Positions 18,217-25,568 of a stretch of 64,000 nt of DNA are shown here, one piece after another (the stretch's first letter is position 1; each line of letters starts with the position of its first letter). Both the position numbers and the translations under genes were made by a program. This stretch comes from Thermodesulfovibrionales bacterium (GTDB taxonomy: Bacteria; Nitrospirota; Thermodesulfovibrionia; Thermodesulfovibrionales; Dissulfurispiraceae), in NCBI GenBank assembly GCA_020062545.1, contig JAGUWD010000007.1, positions 62,001 through 126,000 of the forward strand. The letters run 5' to 3'. Under the pieces are notes generated by a model that worked only from the letters and a program-made list of their open reading frames with translations, did not search any database and was not told where the DNA came from.

Positions 18217-20136
18217 TTATTTTAACATACTTTTCAGTCTCTTTATTTCCTCTTTTGTAAATCTTCTGTCTTTGTAATAATGTTTCTCGAACTCTTCCAC
18301 AAACCTGTATGCCGACTGTTTCAAATCCTCTTCCTTTATGCCTGCAACAAACTCCTCAAGCCCCTCGGATTTTCCCTTTTTGTAGCCATGTCTTTCCATC
18401 TTCTTCAGAAAAAGGGCAATCAGCCTTTCTTCCTTTGTTTTCCTGCCGGAAATTAGGACATAGAGCATGAATACAGATAGAGACAAAACAGCCGGGATAA
18501 CAAGATACTTTATGAGTTTTTCTTTATCTATGAATAGTTTGATTTCGGGCTTTCTTATGCCTGACTGTATTTTATGGAAAAGGGATAACTGCTTTTCAAA
18601 GTCATAACTTATTACAAAGGCGTTCCAGTAATAATTGATTGTGTCCAGAATGAGCCTTATCTTAAATAAAATATCCCTTCTATGGGGAGATACAAAGCCT
18701 TCGATGGATGCTGGAGTAGGGTCTAATCTTATCCATCCTTTATCTGTATACGCCTCGACCCATACATGGGCGTTTTTCTGGGGGACAAGATAATATTTCC
18801 CGATGTCATTGTAGTATCCTCCCCTGTATCCTCCAACAAGCCTTGCAGGCACGCCGGAAATCCTCAACATTACAGCCATTGCTGATGCAAAGTACTCGCA
18901 GTTGCCGCTTTTATGCTTAAAAAGAAAGTCATCAAGAGGGGTCTTTGATACCGGAAGATTCTGGAGGGAGTACTTGTAATTGCCACCCTTTAAAAATGAT
19001 AGAATGGATTTCACGACCTCTTTCTGTTCAGTTATTTTTTTCACTAACCTTATAATTTCAGGGGATATATTTTCAGGCAGTTGCAGATACCCTTCTTTAT
19101 CTATATCAATTTCGGATATTGCATCAGACAGTATGGACACAACATCGTATCTTATCCTTTTATCCACCTCTTTAGGTAAAGAGAATGTTAGATCACCATA
19201 TTTTCTTATATCCTTTAGCGTTATTAAGTATGGTTTATCGAGGGCAAAGACATACCTGTGTTCATAAGGCTCAAGATATATTGTCTGCCTGACTTTTTCG
19301 CCCTTCAAGATTAGCGTGGAGATTTCATCTCCCCGGCGAATCCTATCCGTACTTTTCCATGATGCGCCATCAAAATAATCGAGGACAATGCCGCGCCAGT
19401 AGAGATGTCTTTCATCGATCTTTTCCATATGAGCCCTGAATATGGCGGTTGCATCTTCCTGAATTCCAGATACCGAACCGAGCCTCACATTATCCGTGAA
19501 TCCTGTCTTTGCCTTCTCTGCCCTGTTCAGGAAATTAAAGAACGGATAGCTTGTCCTCGGGAGCATTATAAAGAGAAACAGGGTCATGGGCATGGATATT
19601 AAGGGTATGAGCAGGGATTTCAATGCAATTTTTATGATCGTGCTTTTTGGCAGCCCTAAATCAGGTTCCTGTGAATAGTATGTGAGGAGGACTATAGATA
19701 AGCTCATCATGAAAATCATGATTAAGAAATAAATGGAGAATTCTATGTCTATTGTGAGCAGGGCAGAGCCAGAAAGCAGGAACAGGGATATGAGATATAT
19801 CTGCATATAGTCCCTGAATTTCTTTTCTTCCAGAAATTTTATGCTCAGGAGTATTAATAATCCCTCCACTGCAGGGACAACGAGGTTGTCGAGGCTTAAT
19901 CTGAAGAGCGATAGCAGTATTACGACAATTGCAGTTATATTCAGAAACCATCGTGGTATGTAGAAGCTCTTTTTGTAGTCAAAATAAGCGGCTAAAAAAC
20001 TGAGGACTACGAATATGGAGGAATAGATGAAACTTATATGTTTAAAGACAGAGAGGAATCCTATAAGTCCGATAGTGTAGGTTATTATCTTTACGATATG
20101 TTCAATTTTTATATTAGAACTACTTTTCAGCACCAT
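18217..20136 (-). CDS. Transglutaminase-like membrane protein (TgpA/DUF3488 type)
   Basis: A 639-residue membrane protein. The first 190 residues contain about six hydrophobic segments (DUF3488-like). A periplasmic transglutaminase core follows with the triad Cys in [13 protein letters not shown], His in [10 protein letters not shown] and Asp in RLDPTPAS. One more membrane segment ([18 protein letters not shown]) and a cytoplasmic tail complete it. TgpA of Pseudomonas is an essential inner-membrane transglutaminase with periplasmic activity. The upstream DUF58 gene overlaps by 17 bases, and together with MoxR this forms the widespread MoxR-DUF58-transglutaminase cluster of unknown precise function, probably in envelope protein maturation. 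Confidence 0.9.
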   Translation of the reverse strand: MVLKSSSNIKIEHIVKIITYTIGLIGFLSVFKHISFIYSSIFVVLSFLAAYFDYKKSFYIPRWFLNITAIVVILLSLFRLSLDNLVVPAVEGLLILLSIKFLEEKKFRDYMQIYLISLFLLSGSALLTIDIEFSIYFLIMIFMMSLSIVLLTYYSQEPDLGLPKSTIIKIALKSLLIPLISMPMTLFLFIMLPRTSYPFFNFLNRAEKAKTGFTDNVRLGSVSGIQEDATAIFRAHMEKIDERHLYWRGIVLDYFDGASWKSTDRIRRGDEISTLILKGEKVRQTIYLEPYEHRYVFALDKPYLITLKDIRKYGDLTFSLPKEVDKRIRYDVVSILSDAISEIDIDKEGYLQLPENISPEIIRLVKKITEQKEVVKSILSFLKGGNYKYSLQNLPVSKTPLDDFLFKHKSGNCEYFASAMAVMLRISGVPARLVGGYRGGYYNDIGKYYLVPQKNAHVWVEAYTDKGWIRLDPTPASIEGFVSPHRRDILFKIRLILDTINYYWNAFVISYDFEKQLSLFHKIQSGIRKPEIKLFIDKEKLIKYLVIPAVLSLSVFMLYVLISGRKTKEERLIALFLKKMERHGYKKGKSEGLEEFVAGIKEEDLKQSAYRFVEEFEKHYYKDRRFTKEEIKRLKSMLK

Positions 20137-20992
20137 ACAACGCCAGTTCCTTTAAAATAGATATTTTATGGGCATTTGAAGCATCAGGCCTATAGAATTT
20201 ATCTCCGATCTTCAGTCCGACAGGTATGCTCTTTTTCAATAATTGCAGAATTGTATATGTGATGCATGAAATCCTCTCTTCCATGTTTTTTACCGTGCTC
20301 TTTTCGAAATCTATTACAATGGGCTGAAATGCGAGGGATGAAAGCTCCTTTGTCTTGAGTTCTCCTGTTTTTGCAGTTGCCTTCCAGTTGATATGTTTGA
20401 AAGGGTCTCCATGAATATACTCCCTGATTGATAGCATCTCTGATTCGAAACCTGCCTTATCCAGATGTCTCTCACCCTTTGATATCCTTTCATTTTCAAG
20501 ACTGCTCAGGAGTTCGCACCTTTTTGGCTCAGGGAAGACAATGGATTCGAAAGACTTATTAAGCCCCTTACATCTTATGAAAAAATTAAAGGGGAATACA
20601 GAGCATATATGGACATTTTTTATTTCATATTTCCCCCTCTGCTCAAATGATACATTTGTGTATTTGACAGCATAGCTCTTTTTATCGATGAAAGGGAAAA
20701 GGGTTTCGTATTGCTCTATTCTTACTCTCATCAGAAACACAGGAAGAAAACCACGATTGTTTTTAAGTTTTATCTTCAGCGGGAATTCCTTATTTGCATA
20801 AATCTCCTGTGGATACTCCACTTCTATATCAATCTTTGACAGGTTTCTCTTTCCGAAAAATCCTGAGATGGCCATGAAACTGAGAAGTGCAGAGACTATG
20901 AGGTAAATGAGGTTGTTTCCTGTGTTTACTGCTGAAAAGCCCAGAAACAGGGTCAATGCTATGTAGATATAGCCAGCCTTTGTGATTTTAAT
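20120..20992 (-). CDS. DUF58 domain protein, probable ATT start
   Basis: A DUF58 protein with two N-terminal membrane segments (LTLFLGFSAVNTGNNLIYLI and the next stretch) and the hallmark motif IREYIHGDPFKHINWKATA near the C-terminus. A TTG at 20956 gives 278 residues, but the homologous-looking N-terminus IKITKAGYIYIAL lies upstream in frame and begins with an ATT at 20992-20990. That ATT overlaps the moxR stop codon in TAATT, the same geometry as the common TAATG coupling. I therefore prefer the ATT start (290 residues); the TTG would cut into the first membrane helix. The function is unknown beyond the link with MoxR. Confidence 0.83.
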   Translation of the reverse strand: MKITKAGYIYIALTLFLGFSAVNTGNNLIYLIVSALLSFMAISGFFGKRNLSKIDIEVEYPQEIYANKEFPLKIKLKNNRGFLPVFLMRVRIEQYETLFPFIDKKSYAVKYTNVSFEQRGKYEIKNVHICSVFPFNFFIRCKGLNKSFESIVFPEPKRCELLSSLENERISKGERHLDKAGFESEMLSIREYIHGDPFKHINWKATAKTGELKTKELSSLAFQPIVIDFEKSTVKNMEERISCITYTILQLLKKSIPVGLKIGDKFYRPDASNAHKISILKELALYGAEK

Positions 20993-21924
20993 TACGCCGG
21001 GACTTCTATCTCTTCTATTAAAGATTTTATAATCTCCTTCTTGTTCAGGTTTTCGTACTCTTCCTTAAACATGACCCTGTGAGGTATCGTATATTCGGCA
21101 AGCTCTTTTATGTCTTCGGGTATTACAAAGTCCCTTCCGTGAAAATATGCATTTGTCTTTGCAGTGTACGTAAGCGCTAATGCCCCTCTTGTGGATAGCC
21201 CTGCATTGAGATACTTGCTGCTCCTTGTTGCCTCGATTATTTTCAGTGCATAATCCAGTATCCTGTCGGAGATGTATGTATTGCTCCTTATGTCTCCCTG
21301 TATTTGCAAGACCTCGTCTCTATTCATTATGGGTTCGATGGAATACAGTTCTTCCCTTTTGCTTCCCCCACGCAATATCTCCCTTTCCGAATCGCTTGAA
21401 GGATACCCGATGCTTATCTTCATTATGAACCTGTCGAGCTGAGATTCAGGCAAAGGGAATGTCCCGAAATGCTCCACAGGGTTCTGTGTTGCTATGACAA
21501 AGAATGGCTTTGGGAGCTTGTAAGTCCTGCCTTCTATAGTGACCTGCTCTTCTCCCATTGCCTCGAGCAGGGCGCTCTGGGTCTTTGGCGTTGCCCTGTT
21601 TATCTCGTCAACAAGGACGATGTTATTGAAAATAGGCCCTGGGTGAAACTCAAACTCACCTGTAGTTTTACTGTATATGGATAAACCCGTGATGTCTGTT
21701 GGCAGCAAATCGCTTGTGCATTGAATCCTTCCGAAACTAAGTCCGAGTGCCTTTGCAATACCTATGGCGAGTGTTGTCTTTCCAAGCCCCGGCAGATCTT
21801 CTATCAGGAGATGTCCTTTTGAGAAAAAGGCTGCAAGAGAAAGCTTCAATGCCCTTGTCTTTCCCTGAAGGTATTTCGACAATGACTCTATAATGTAATC
21901 GATCCTGTTGCTTCTGATTTCCAT
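20992..21924 (-). CDS. MoxR-family AAA+ ATPase
   Basis: A 310-residue AAA+ ATPase with Walker A DLPGLGKTTLAIGIAKAL, Walker B NNIVLVDEINRATPKTQSAL, and the MoxR signature FFVIATQNPVEHFGTFPLPE with sensor and arginine-finger segments after it. MoxR proteins act as chaperone-like ATPases that assemble or activate partner proteins and usually sit before DUF58 and transglutaminase genes, as here. Nothing recognisable as a strong ribosome site precedes it (AAGAG at 12 bases). It is the first gene of the leftward run at this end, and the intergenic region beyond it is transcribed the other way. Confidence 0.93.
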   Translation of the reverse strand: MEIRSNRIDYIIESLSKYLQGKTRALKLSLAAFFSKGHLLIEDLPGLGKTTLAIGIAKALGLSFGRIQCTSDLLPTDITGLSIYSKTTGEFEFHPGPIFNNIVLVDEINRATPKTQSALLEAMGEEQVTIEGRTYKLPKPFFVIATQNPVEHFGTFPLPESQLDRFIMKISIGYPSSDSEREILRGGSKREELYSIEPIMNRDEVLQIQGDIRSNTYISDRILDYALKIIEATRSSKYLNAGLSTRGALALTYTAKTNAYFHGRDFVIPEDIKELAEYTIPHRVMFKEEYENLNKKEIIKSLIEEIEVPA

Positions 21925-22010
21925 AGATTATTTTAACTCTTTTTAGGGGAAGTCCACAAAACACGAAATGCCGCAAGCGAATGTCAATTGATTTTATGCG
22001 ATTTTTATGC

Positions 22011-22049
22011 GATTTTTCTCTTTGAAAAATCTATTAAATGTGCTATATT
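22011..22049 (+). promoter_or_regulatory. Promoter with overlapping hairpin for the gene at 22142
   Basis: TTGAAA (22022-22027), a 16-base spacer and TATATT (22044-22049) form a sigma-70-type promoter. A perfect 8-bp inverted repeat (22011-22018 with 22024-22031) overlaps the -35 box, and two direct copies of TTTTATGCGAT-like sequence precede it (21992-22015). The hairpin or direct repeats could bind a regulator. The leader would be about 85 bases. Confidence 0.45.
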
Positions 22050-22141
22050 TTAATCATTAACCAGGGAAACTGGAATTAGTACATTAAAACGTTAGTCGTA
22101 GAAATAAACGAATTGCAAAATAAAAATTGAAGGGAAATCGT

Positions 22142-22651
22142 ATGAAAAAATGTCTTTTTGTAATGTTGTTTTTATTGCTGTTTAATACCTCGTCATCTTA
22201 TGCCGGCAACATAGCGTTGGAACAAGCTAAAGAAGCAGGGGTAAAGAAGTGCTTACCAGCTATAAAATCAATTTCTGATTTTATTATTGAAAATGGGAAT
22301 CATGGTGCGCATAGTTTTTGGTCTCCCAAAAAGCCGGATGATCAATTATTTACTTCAACTGTAGAGCGTAATTTCTCAGATGGTAAATTGCTAACAAGTA
22401 TCGCGGTAGCACCAGTAAAAACAGGTGAATGCGCTGTAGTTTACGAGCAAGTAGGTTTTTATCCAAAATCTTGCGTTGCTATATCAAAAGAAACTTTCAG
22501 CAAATATCAGTATAAAGGTGAACTCAACAAAGAAGTAGTTATACTCCAGTCTACCAGTGCTACGGTTTACTTAATGCCAGTAGAAGGTGGATGCATAACC
22601 ATAAAGAAAGAAATAATTTCTGATGGGAATTCTTTAAAAGTAACTCCATGA
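22142..22651 (+). CDS. Secreted protein of unknown function
   Basis: I do not recognise this gene. The ATG at 22142 (MKKCLFVMLFLLLF) follows GAAGGGA at good distance; an in-frame TTG at 22127 would also be possible but lies within the ribosome site. It encodes about 169 residues with a typical signal peptide cut near SSYAGN, leaving a soluble exported domain with five cysteines (VKKC, GEC, KSC and GGC among them), so disulfides are possible. It is AT-rich relative to its neighbours and stands alone on the plus strand between two leftward operons, which suggests an acquired gene. A Sel1-repeat remnant follows two bases after its stop codon. Confidence 0.7.
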   Translation: MKKCLFVMLFLLLFNTSSSYAGNIALEQAKEAGVKKCLPAIKSISDFIIENGNHGAHSFWSPKKPDDQLFTSTVERNFSDGKLLTSIAVAPVKTGECAVVYEQVGFYPKSCVAISKETFSKYQYKGELNKEVVILQSTSATVYLMPVEGGCITIKKEIISDGNSLKVTP

Positions 22652-22652
22652 G

Positions 22653-22778
22653 ATGCATTATCAGGGTCAATGTGTATCCAAAAATCATGACGAGACATTT
22701 AAATGGTTCAGCAAAGCTGCTGAACAAGGTTATAACCCAGTAAAGTTTAAAGTTCAGATTATGTTAAAAAACAAGTAA
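22653..22778 (+). pseudogene. Sel1-like repeat remnant
   Basis: A 41-codon frame (MHYQGQCVSKNHDETFKW, then FSKAAEQGYNPVKF) matches one Sel1 repeat: the GxGV turn appears as GQCV, followed by the W-x2-KAAEQG motif. Sel1 repeats normally occur in tandem in longer proteins, so a single copy beginning right after another stop codon is best read as the tail of a broken gene. No ribosome site is visible. Confidence 0.6.
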
Positions 22779-22839
22779 AATTTGAGGTGTCCGCTAACTA
22801 ATCAATTCATGGATCGGCAGGAAACTGCCCCGCTTCCCA

Positions 22840-22866
22840 GTGACTTCAGGCATTATGCGGTATAAT
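22840..22866 (+). promoter_or_regulatory. Promoter giving a probable leaderless transcript for the DUF4160 gene
   Basis: A perfect TATAAT at 22861-22866 ends six bases before the ATG at 22873. A weak -35 (GTGACT, 22840-22845) stands 15 bases upstream. Transcription should begin at or near the A of the start codon, and no ribosome site is present. Confidence 0.45.
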
Positions 22867-22872
22867 AGATAT

Positions 22873-23112
22873 ATGAGCCCAACAATTTTAAGAGAAAAGG
22901 GTTATCGGTTCTTTTTCTTTTCCCGCGAAGGGTCACGTATGCACATTCATGTCATATGCCATGACGGAGAAGCAAAGTATTGGTTAGAACCTGATATTGA
23001 GTTGGCGAGAAATCACAACCTATCCCGGGTTCAATTGAAAGACATCGAAAACTTGATAGAGGTGCATTATGATGAGTTCAGAGACGCTTGGGAAAAACAT
23101 TTCGGCGGTTGA
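22873..23112 (+). CDS. DUF4160 protein
   Basis: A 79-residue protein starting MSPTILREKGYRFFFFSRE, with MHIHVICHDGEAKYWLEP and ELARNHNLS, the conserved core of DUF4160. An upstream in-frame start at 22840 would run through the promoter, so the ATG at 22873 is chosen. DUF4160 proteins are small and usually paired with a DUF2442 gene, as here (40-base overlap). The pair is sometimes listed among putative toxin-antitoxin systems, but no activity has been shown to my knowledge. Likely mobile accessory gene. Confidence 0.85.
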   Translation: MSPTILREKGYRFFFFSREGSRMHIHVICHDGEAKYWLEPDIELARNHNLSRVQLKDIENLIEVHYDEFRDAWEKHFGG

Positions 23113-23332
23113 GATTACGAATATTTCCAACAATGGAGTATGGCTCTTGACTGGAGATAAAGAGTTGTTTATGTCCTATGAAGATTTTCCATGGTTCAAA
23201 GATGCTCCAGTCGGAAAAATTCTTAATGTTGAGGAGCCGCACGAGGGTCATTTTTACTGGCCGGAATTGGATATAGACCTTACCGTTGAGATAATAGAAC
23301 ATCCAGAAAGATTCCCATTAAAGGCAAAATAG
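23072..23332 (+). CDS. DUF2442 protein
   Basis: An 86-residue protein with the DUF2442 pattern: ITNISNNGVWLLTGDKELFM, then YEDFPWFKDAPVGKI, then HFYWPELDIDLTVE. The second of two adjacent ATGs (23072) is better spaced from GAGGTG than the first (23069). It overlaps the end of the DUF4160 gene, so the two are translated from one message. DUF2442 resembles small DNA-binding or antitoxin-like partners, but the role is unknown. Confidence 0.84.
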   Translation: MSSETLGKNISAVEITNISNNGVWLLTGDKELFMSYEDFPWFKDAPVGKILNVEEPHEGHFYWPELDIDLTVEIIEHPERFPLKAK

Positions 23333-23383
23333 CCAAAGGCGCAGAAACTGCATAAAATCTCTAAGTCTCAAAAAGACAGGCTT

Positions 23384-24748
23384 TTATTGTTGCGGGGATC
23401 CGAATATCTTCCCCTGATTCATTATTCCCTTCGGATCAAATATCCCTTTGATGCCTTTCATTAATTCAAGCTCTTTTTCTTTTATCTCCATGCCGATGTA
23501 GGGCGCTTTTGTAATGCCTATGCCGTGCTCTCCCGAAATCGAGCCGCCGAGCTTAAGTGTTATCTCGAAAATCCTTTTTACGATCTCCATTCCCTTTGCG
23601 TATTCCTCTTTATTGTCCCTATCTACCATTACATTCACATGGATGTTGCCGTCGCCTGCGTGGCCGAAGCTGATGATTTTTATTCCGCTTTCTTCTGAAA
23701 TCCTCTGCAGATCAGTGAGTATCGATGGAATCTTATCCCTCGGCACGACAATGTCTTCATTTATCTTTGTTGGCTTGATGTGATAAAGGGCAGGGGATAT
23801 TGACCTCCTTGCCTCCCAGAGCCTTTCCCTTGCCATGTCATCCTCTGCAACTGTAGCCTCTCCACCGAGTGTATTGCAGATGTCGACTATTCTCTCTGCC
23901 GCTTTTTTGATTGTTGCAGGGTATCCATCGAGTTCTATAAGAAGCAGTGCATCAACATCTGTAGGAAGTCCTGTTGGTTTGTAGTTTTCTATAGCCTCTA
24001 TGGTAAGCCTGTCCATGAATTCCATTGTCCTCGGTATTATCTTTGACGAGATGATTTTTGAGACTGCTGTTCCTGATGCCTCAAGATTCTTAAAAAAAAG
24101 AAGGAGCGTCATTATGTCTTCAGGAAGGGGGAGCATCTTCAGTCTTACCTTTGTATATAAGGCAAGGGTTCCTTCAGAGCCTATAAGAAGATTTTTTAGA
24201 TCATAACCAACTGCCTTTTTATATGTCCTGCCGCCTGTATTTATAACACTTCCATCAGAAAGGACTGCCTCAATTCCCATAACATAATCCCGTGTAACGC
24301 CGTATTTTAAAGCCCTCGGGCCTCCTGCATTTGTCGCCACATTCCCTCCGATGGTGCATATGTTGAGGCTCGCAGGGTCGGGTGGATAAAAATAGCCGAG
24401 GCATTCAAGCTCTTTCTGTAGCCTTCCGTTTACTATGCCGGGCTCTACAACTGCGGTCATGTTTTTTGTATCGACGTCGAGTATCTTCCGCATTTTTTCA
24501 AAACTTAGTACGATGCAATTCTCTGATGGTACTGATGCGCCTGCCATGCCTGTGCCTGCGCCGCGAGGTATAATGGAAAGGTTATTTTCATTTGCATATC
24601 TAACAAGTCTTACTACTTCATCGGTATTTTTCGGCCATGCAACAGCCTGTGGAAGTGCCGATTCTGCGAAGGACGCATCAAAGCTGTAGCATATGAGGTC
24701 TTCTTTATCGGTGGAGATTTGGATACTGGAAAGCGGAGAATTCTTCAT
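23384..24748 (-). CDS. glcD: FAD-linked oxidase, GlcD / D-lactate dehydrogenase type
   Basis: A 454-residue flavoprotein of the vanillyl-alcohol-oxidase superfamily. The FAD-binding PCMH domain occupies about residues 35-215 (SIIPRGAGTGMAGASVPSE, CTIGGNVATNAGGPRAL, LLIGSEGTLALYTKVRL). The FAD-oxidase C domain has FGHAGDGNIHVNVMVDRD and SGEHGIGITKAPYIG. It oxidises a 2-hydroxy acid such as glycolate or D-lactate. No adjacent Fe-S partner (GlcF) is present, so the electron acceptor is not given by context. A TATAAT box lies five bases before the ATG on the minus strand and no ribosome site is seen, suggesting a leaderless message. Confidence 0.9.
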   Translation of the reverse strand: MKNSPLSSIQISTDKEDLICYSFDASFAESALPQAVAWPKNTDEVVRLVRYANENNLSIIPRGAGTGMAGASVPSENCIVLSFEKMRKILDVDTKNMTAVVEPGIVNGRLQKELECLGYFYPPDPASLNICTIGGNVATNAGGPRALKYGVTRDYVMGIEAVLSDGSVINTGGRTYKKAVGYDLKNLLIGSEGTLALYTKVRLKMLPLPEDIMTLLLFFKNLEASGTAVSKIISSKIIPRTMEFMDRLTIEAIENYKPTGLPTDVDALLLIELDGYPATIKKAAERIVDICNTLGGEATVAEDDMARERLWEARRSISPALYHIKPTKINEDIVVPRDKIPSILTDLQRISEESGIKIISFGHAGDGNIHVNVMVDRDNKEEYAKGMEIVKRIFEITLKLGGSISGEHGIGITKAPYIGMEIKEKELELMKGIKGIFDPKGIMNQGKIFGSPQQ

Positions 24749-24753
24749 ATGAA

Positions 24754-24759
24754 ATTATA
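24754..24759 (-). promoter_or_regulatory. -10 box immediately before the glcD start
   Basis: TATAAT on the minus strand ends five bases before the ATG at 24748. The -35 region is weak (TTACAG, 18 bases away). If used, the transcript is leaderless, which agrees with the absence of a ribosome site. Confidence 0.4.
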
Positions 24760-24805
24760 CTACATTGCTCTGCTGCTCTGTAAATTTTAAGACAGGATGA
24801 AAAAT

Positions 24806-24883
24806 AATTCCCAAATCAGTGATAAGCAGGATTTGCCTTATGGAGCGAGCAAAATCGTATGCTTATCGCTGAATTGCGGGATT
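24806..24883. repeat. Imperfect inverted repeat, possible palindromic element or rpsU terminator
   Basis: Arms at 24806-24828 and 24860-24883 match over about 23 bases with few differences (shared core TGATAAGCA against TGCTTATCG). The centre can pair further (GATTTGC with GCAAAATC). On the minus strand the left arm is followed by ATTATTTTTC, so it could also end rpsU transcription. The long imperfect arms look more like a small palindromic mobile element (inference). The gap 24749-24914 holds nothing else apart from the -10 box of glcD. Confidence 0.5.
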
Positions 24884-24914
24884 ATAAGGATAGATATAAA
24901 ACCCTTTAGTGTGG

Positions 24915-25100
24915 TTATCTGAATCTTAGAGCCTTTATCCTTTTCTTTTTTGCCTCTCTTTGCTTCCGTTTCTCTTTCTCGGAAGGTTTTTCATAGAAAC
25001 TTCTTTTTTTGATTTCCTTGAAAAGCCCTTCTTTCTGGAGCTGGCGTTTTAGTGCCTTGAGCGCTTTTTCTATATCATTACCATAGACTTTTATGTCCAA
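24915..25100 (-). CDS. rpsU: 30S ribosomal protein S21
   Basis: A 61-residue basic protein with the S21 pattern: EKALKALKRQLQKEGLFKEI, then KRSFYEKPSEKEKRKQREAK and a basic tail. S21 is a small-subunit protein involved in start-site binding. It lies six bases downstream of an RRM RNA-binding protein gene and shares its transcript. Confidence 0.95.
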   Translation of the reverse strand: MDIKVYGNDIEKALKALKRQLQKEGLFKEIKKRSFYEKPSEKEKRKQREAKKKRIKALRFR

Positions 25101-25106
25101 AATAGT

Positions 25107-25436
25107 TTATCTCCGTCCTCTTCCAGGCCCCCTGCCTCCGCCAAAACCGCCTCTTCTTTTTTCAAAACCTCCGCGCCTTTCTCTGGGCTGCTGAGGCTTT
25201 GCTTCAGCAACAGAAAGCGTCCTTTCCATAAATGCAGAACCGTTAAGGGCGGCTATTGCCTTCTGGGCATCTTCCTCTGATGTCATTTCAACAAAGCCAA
25301 ATCCTTTAGGCCGGCCTGTATGCGGATCGGTTATTATATTGACCGATTCCACTTCCCCTTGCTTTGAGAAGAGTTCCCTGATGTCATCCGTTGTTGCCTT
25401 AAACGAGATGTTGCCTACATAGATCTTTTTGCTCAT
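25107..25436 (-). CDS. RRM-type RNA-binding protein with glycine/arginine tail
   Basis: A 109-residue protein with a single RRM: RNP2 KIYVGNISFKATTDD and RNP1 KGFGFVEMTSEEDAQKAI. The C-terminal 25 residues are rich in RGG (RRGGFEKRRGGFGGGRG), the form of cyanobacterial Rbp and bacterial cold-inducible RNA-binding proteins. It binds RNA in the cytoplasm, probably in stress or cold response. The gene precedes rpsU, a combination also known in cyanobacteria where rbp and rpsU are linked. The smc terminator stands between it and smc, so it has its own promoter, which I could not define. Confidence 0.93.
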   Translation of the reverse strand: MSKKIYVGNISFKATTDDIRELFSKQGEVESVNIITDPHTGRPKGFGFVEMTSEEDAQKAIAALNGSAFMERTLSVAEAKPQQPRERRGGFEKRRGGFGGGRGPGRGRR

Positions 25437-25474
25437 AGTTTTTCCCCTTTTCTTTTTCTTTGATGAAATAGAAA

Positions 25475-25504
25475 ATCCCCGGGGCTTTTAAAGTCTCCGG
25501 GGAT
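25475..25504 (-). terminator. Terminator after smc
   Basis: An 8-bp perfect stem ATCCCCGG / CCGGGGAT (25475-25482 with 25497-25504) is followed on the minus strand by TTTTCTATTTC. It ends the smc message before the RRM gene. Confidence 0.75.
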
Positions 25505-25568
25505 CCCTAACTTTAAAAAAGCTATCTATAGTATAGGTTAAATTCATCTTTTTGTAAAATGTTTATTT

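Noticed and set aside
22873-23332. Toxin-antitoxin system made of DUF4160 and DUF2442
   Set aside because: The pairing is real but no toxin fold, catalytic residues or antitoxin DNA-binding motif can be pointed to; listed as domain proteins only.
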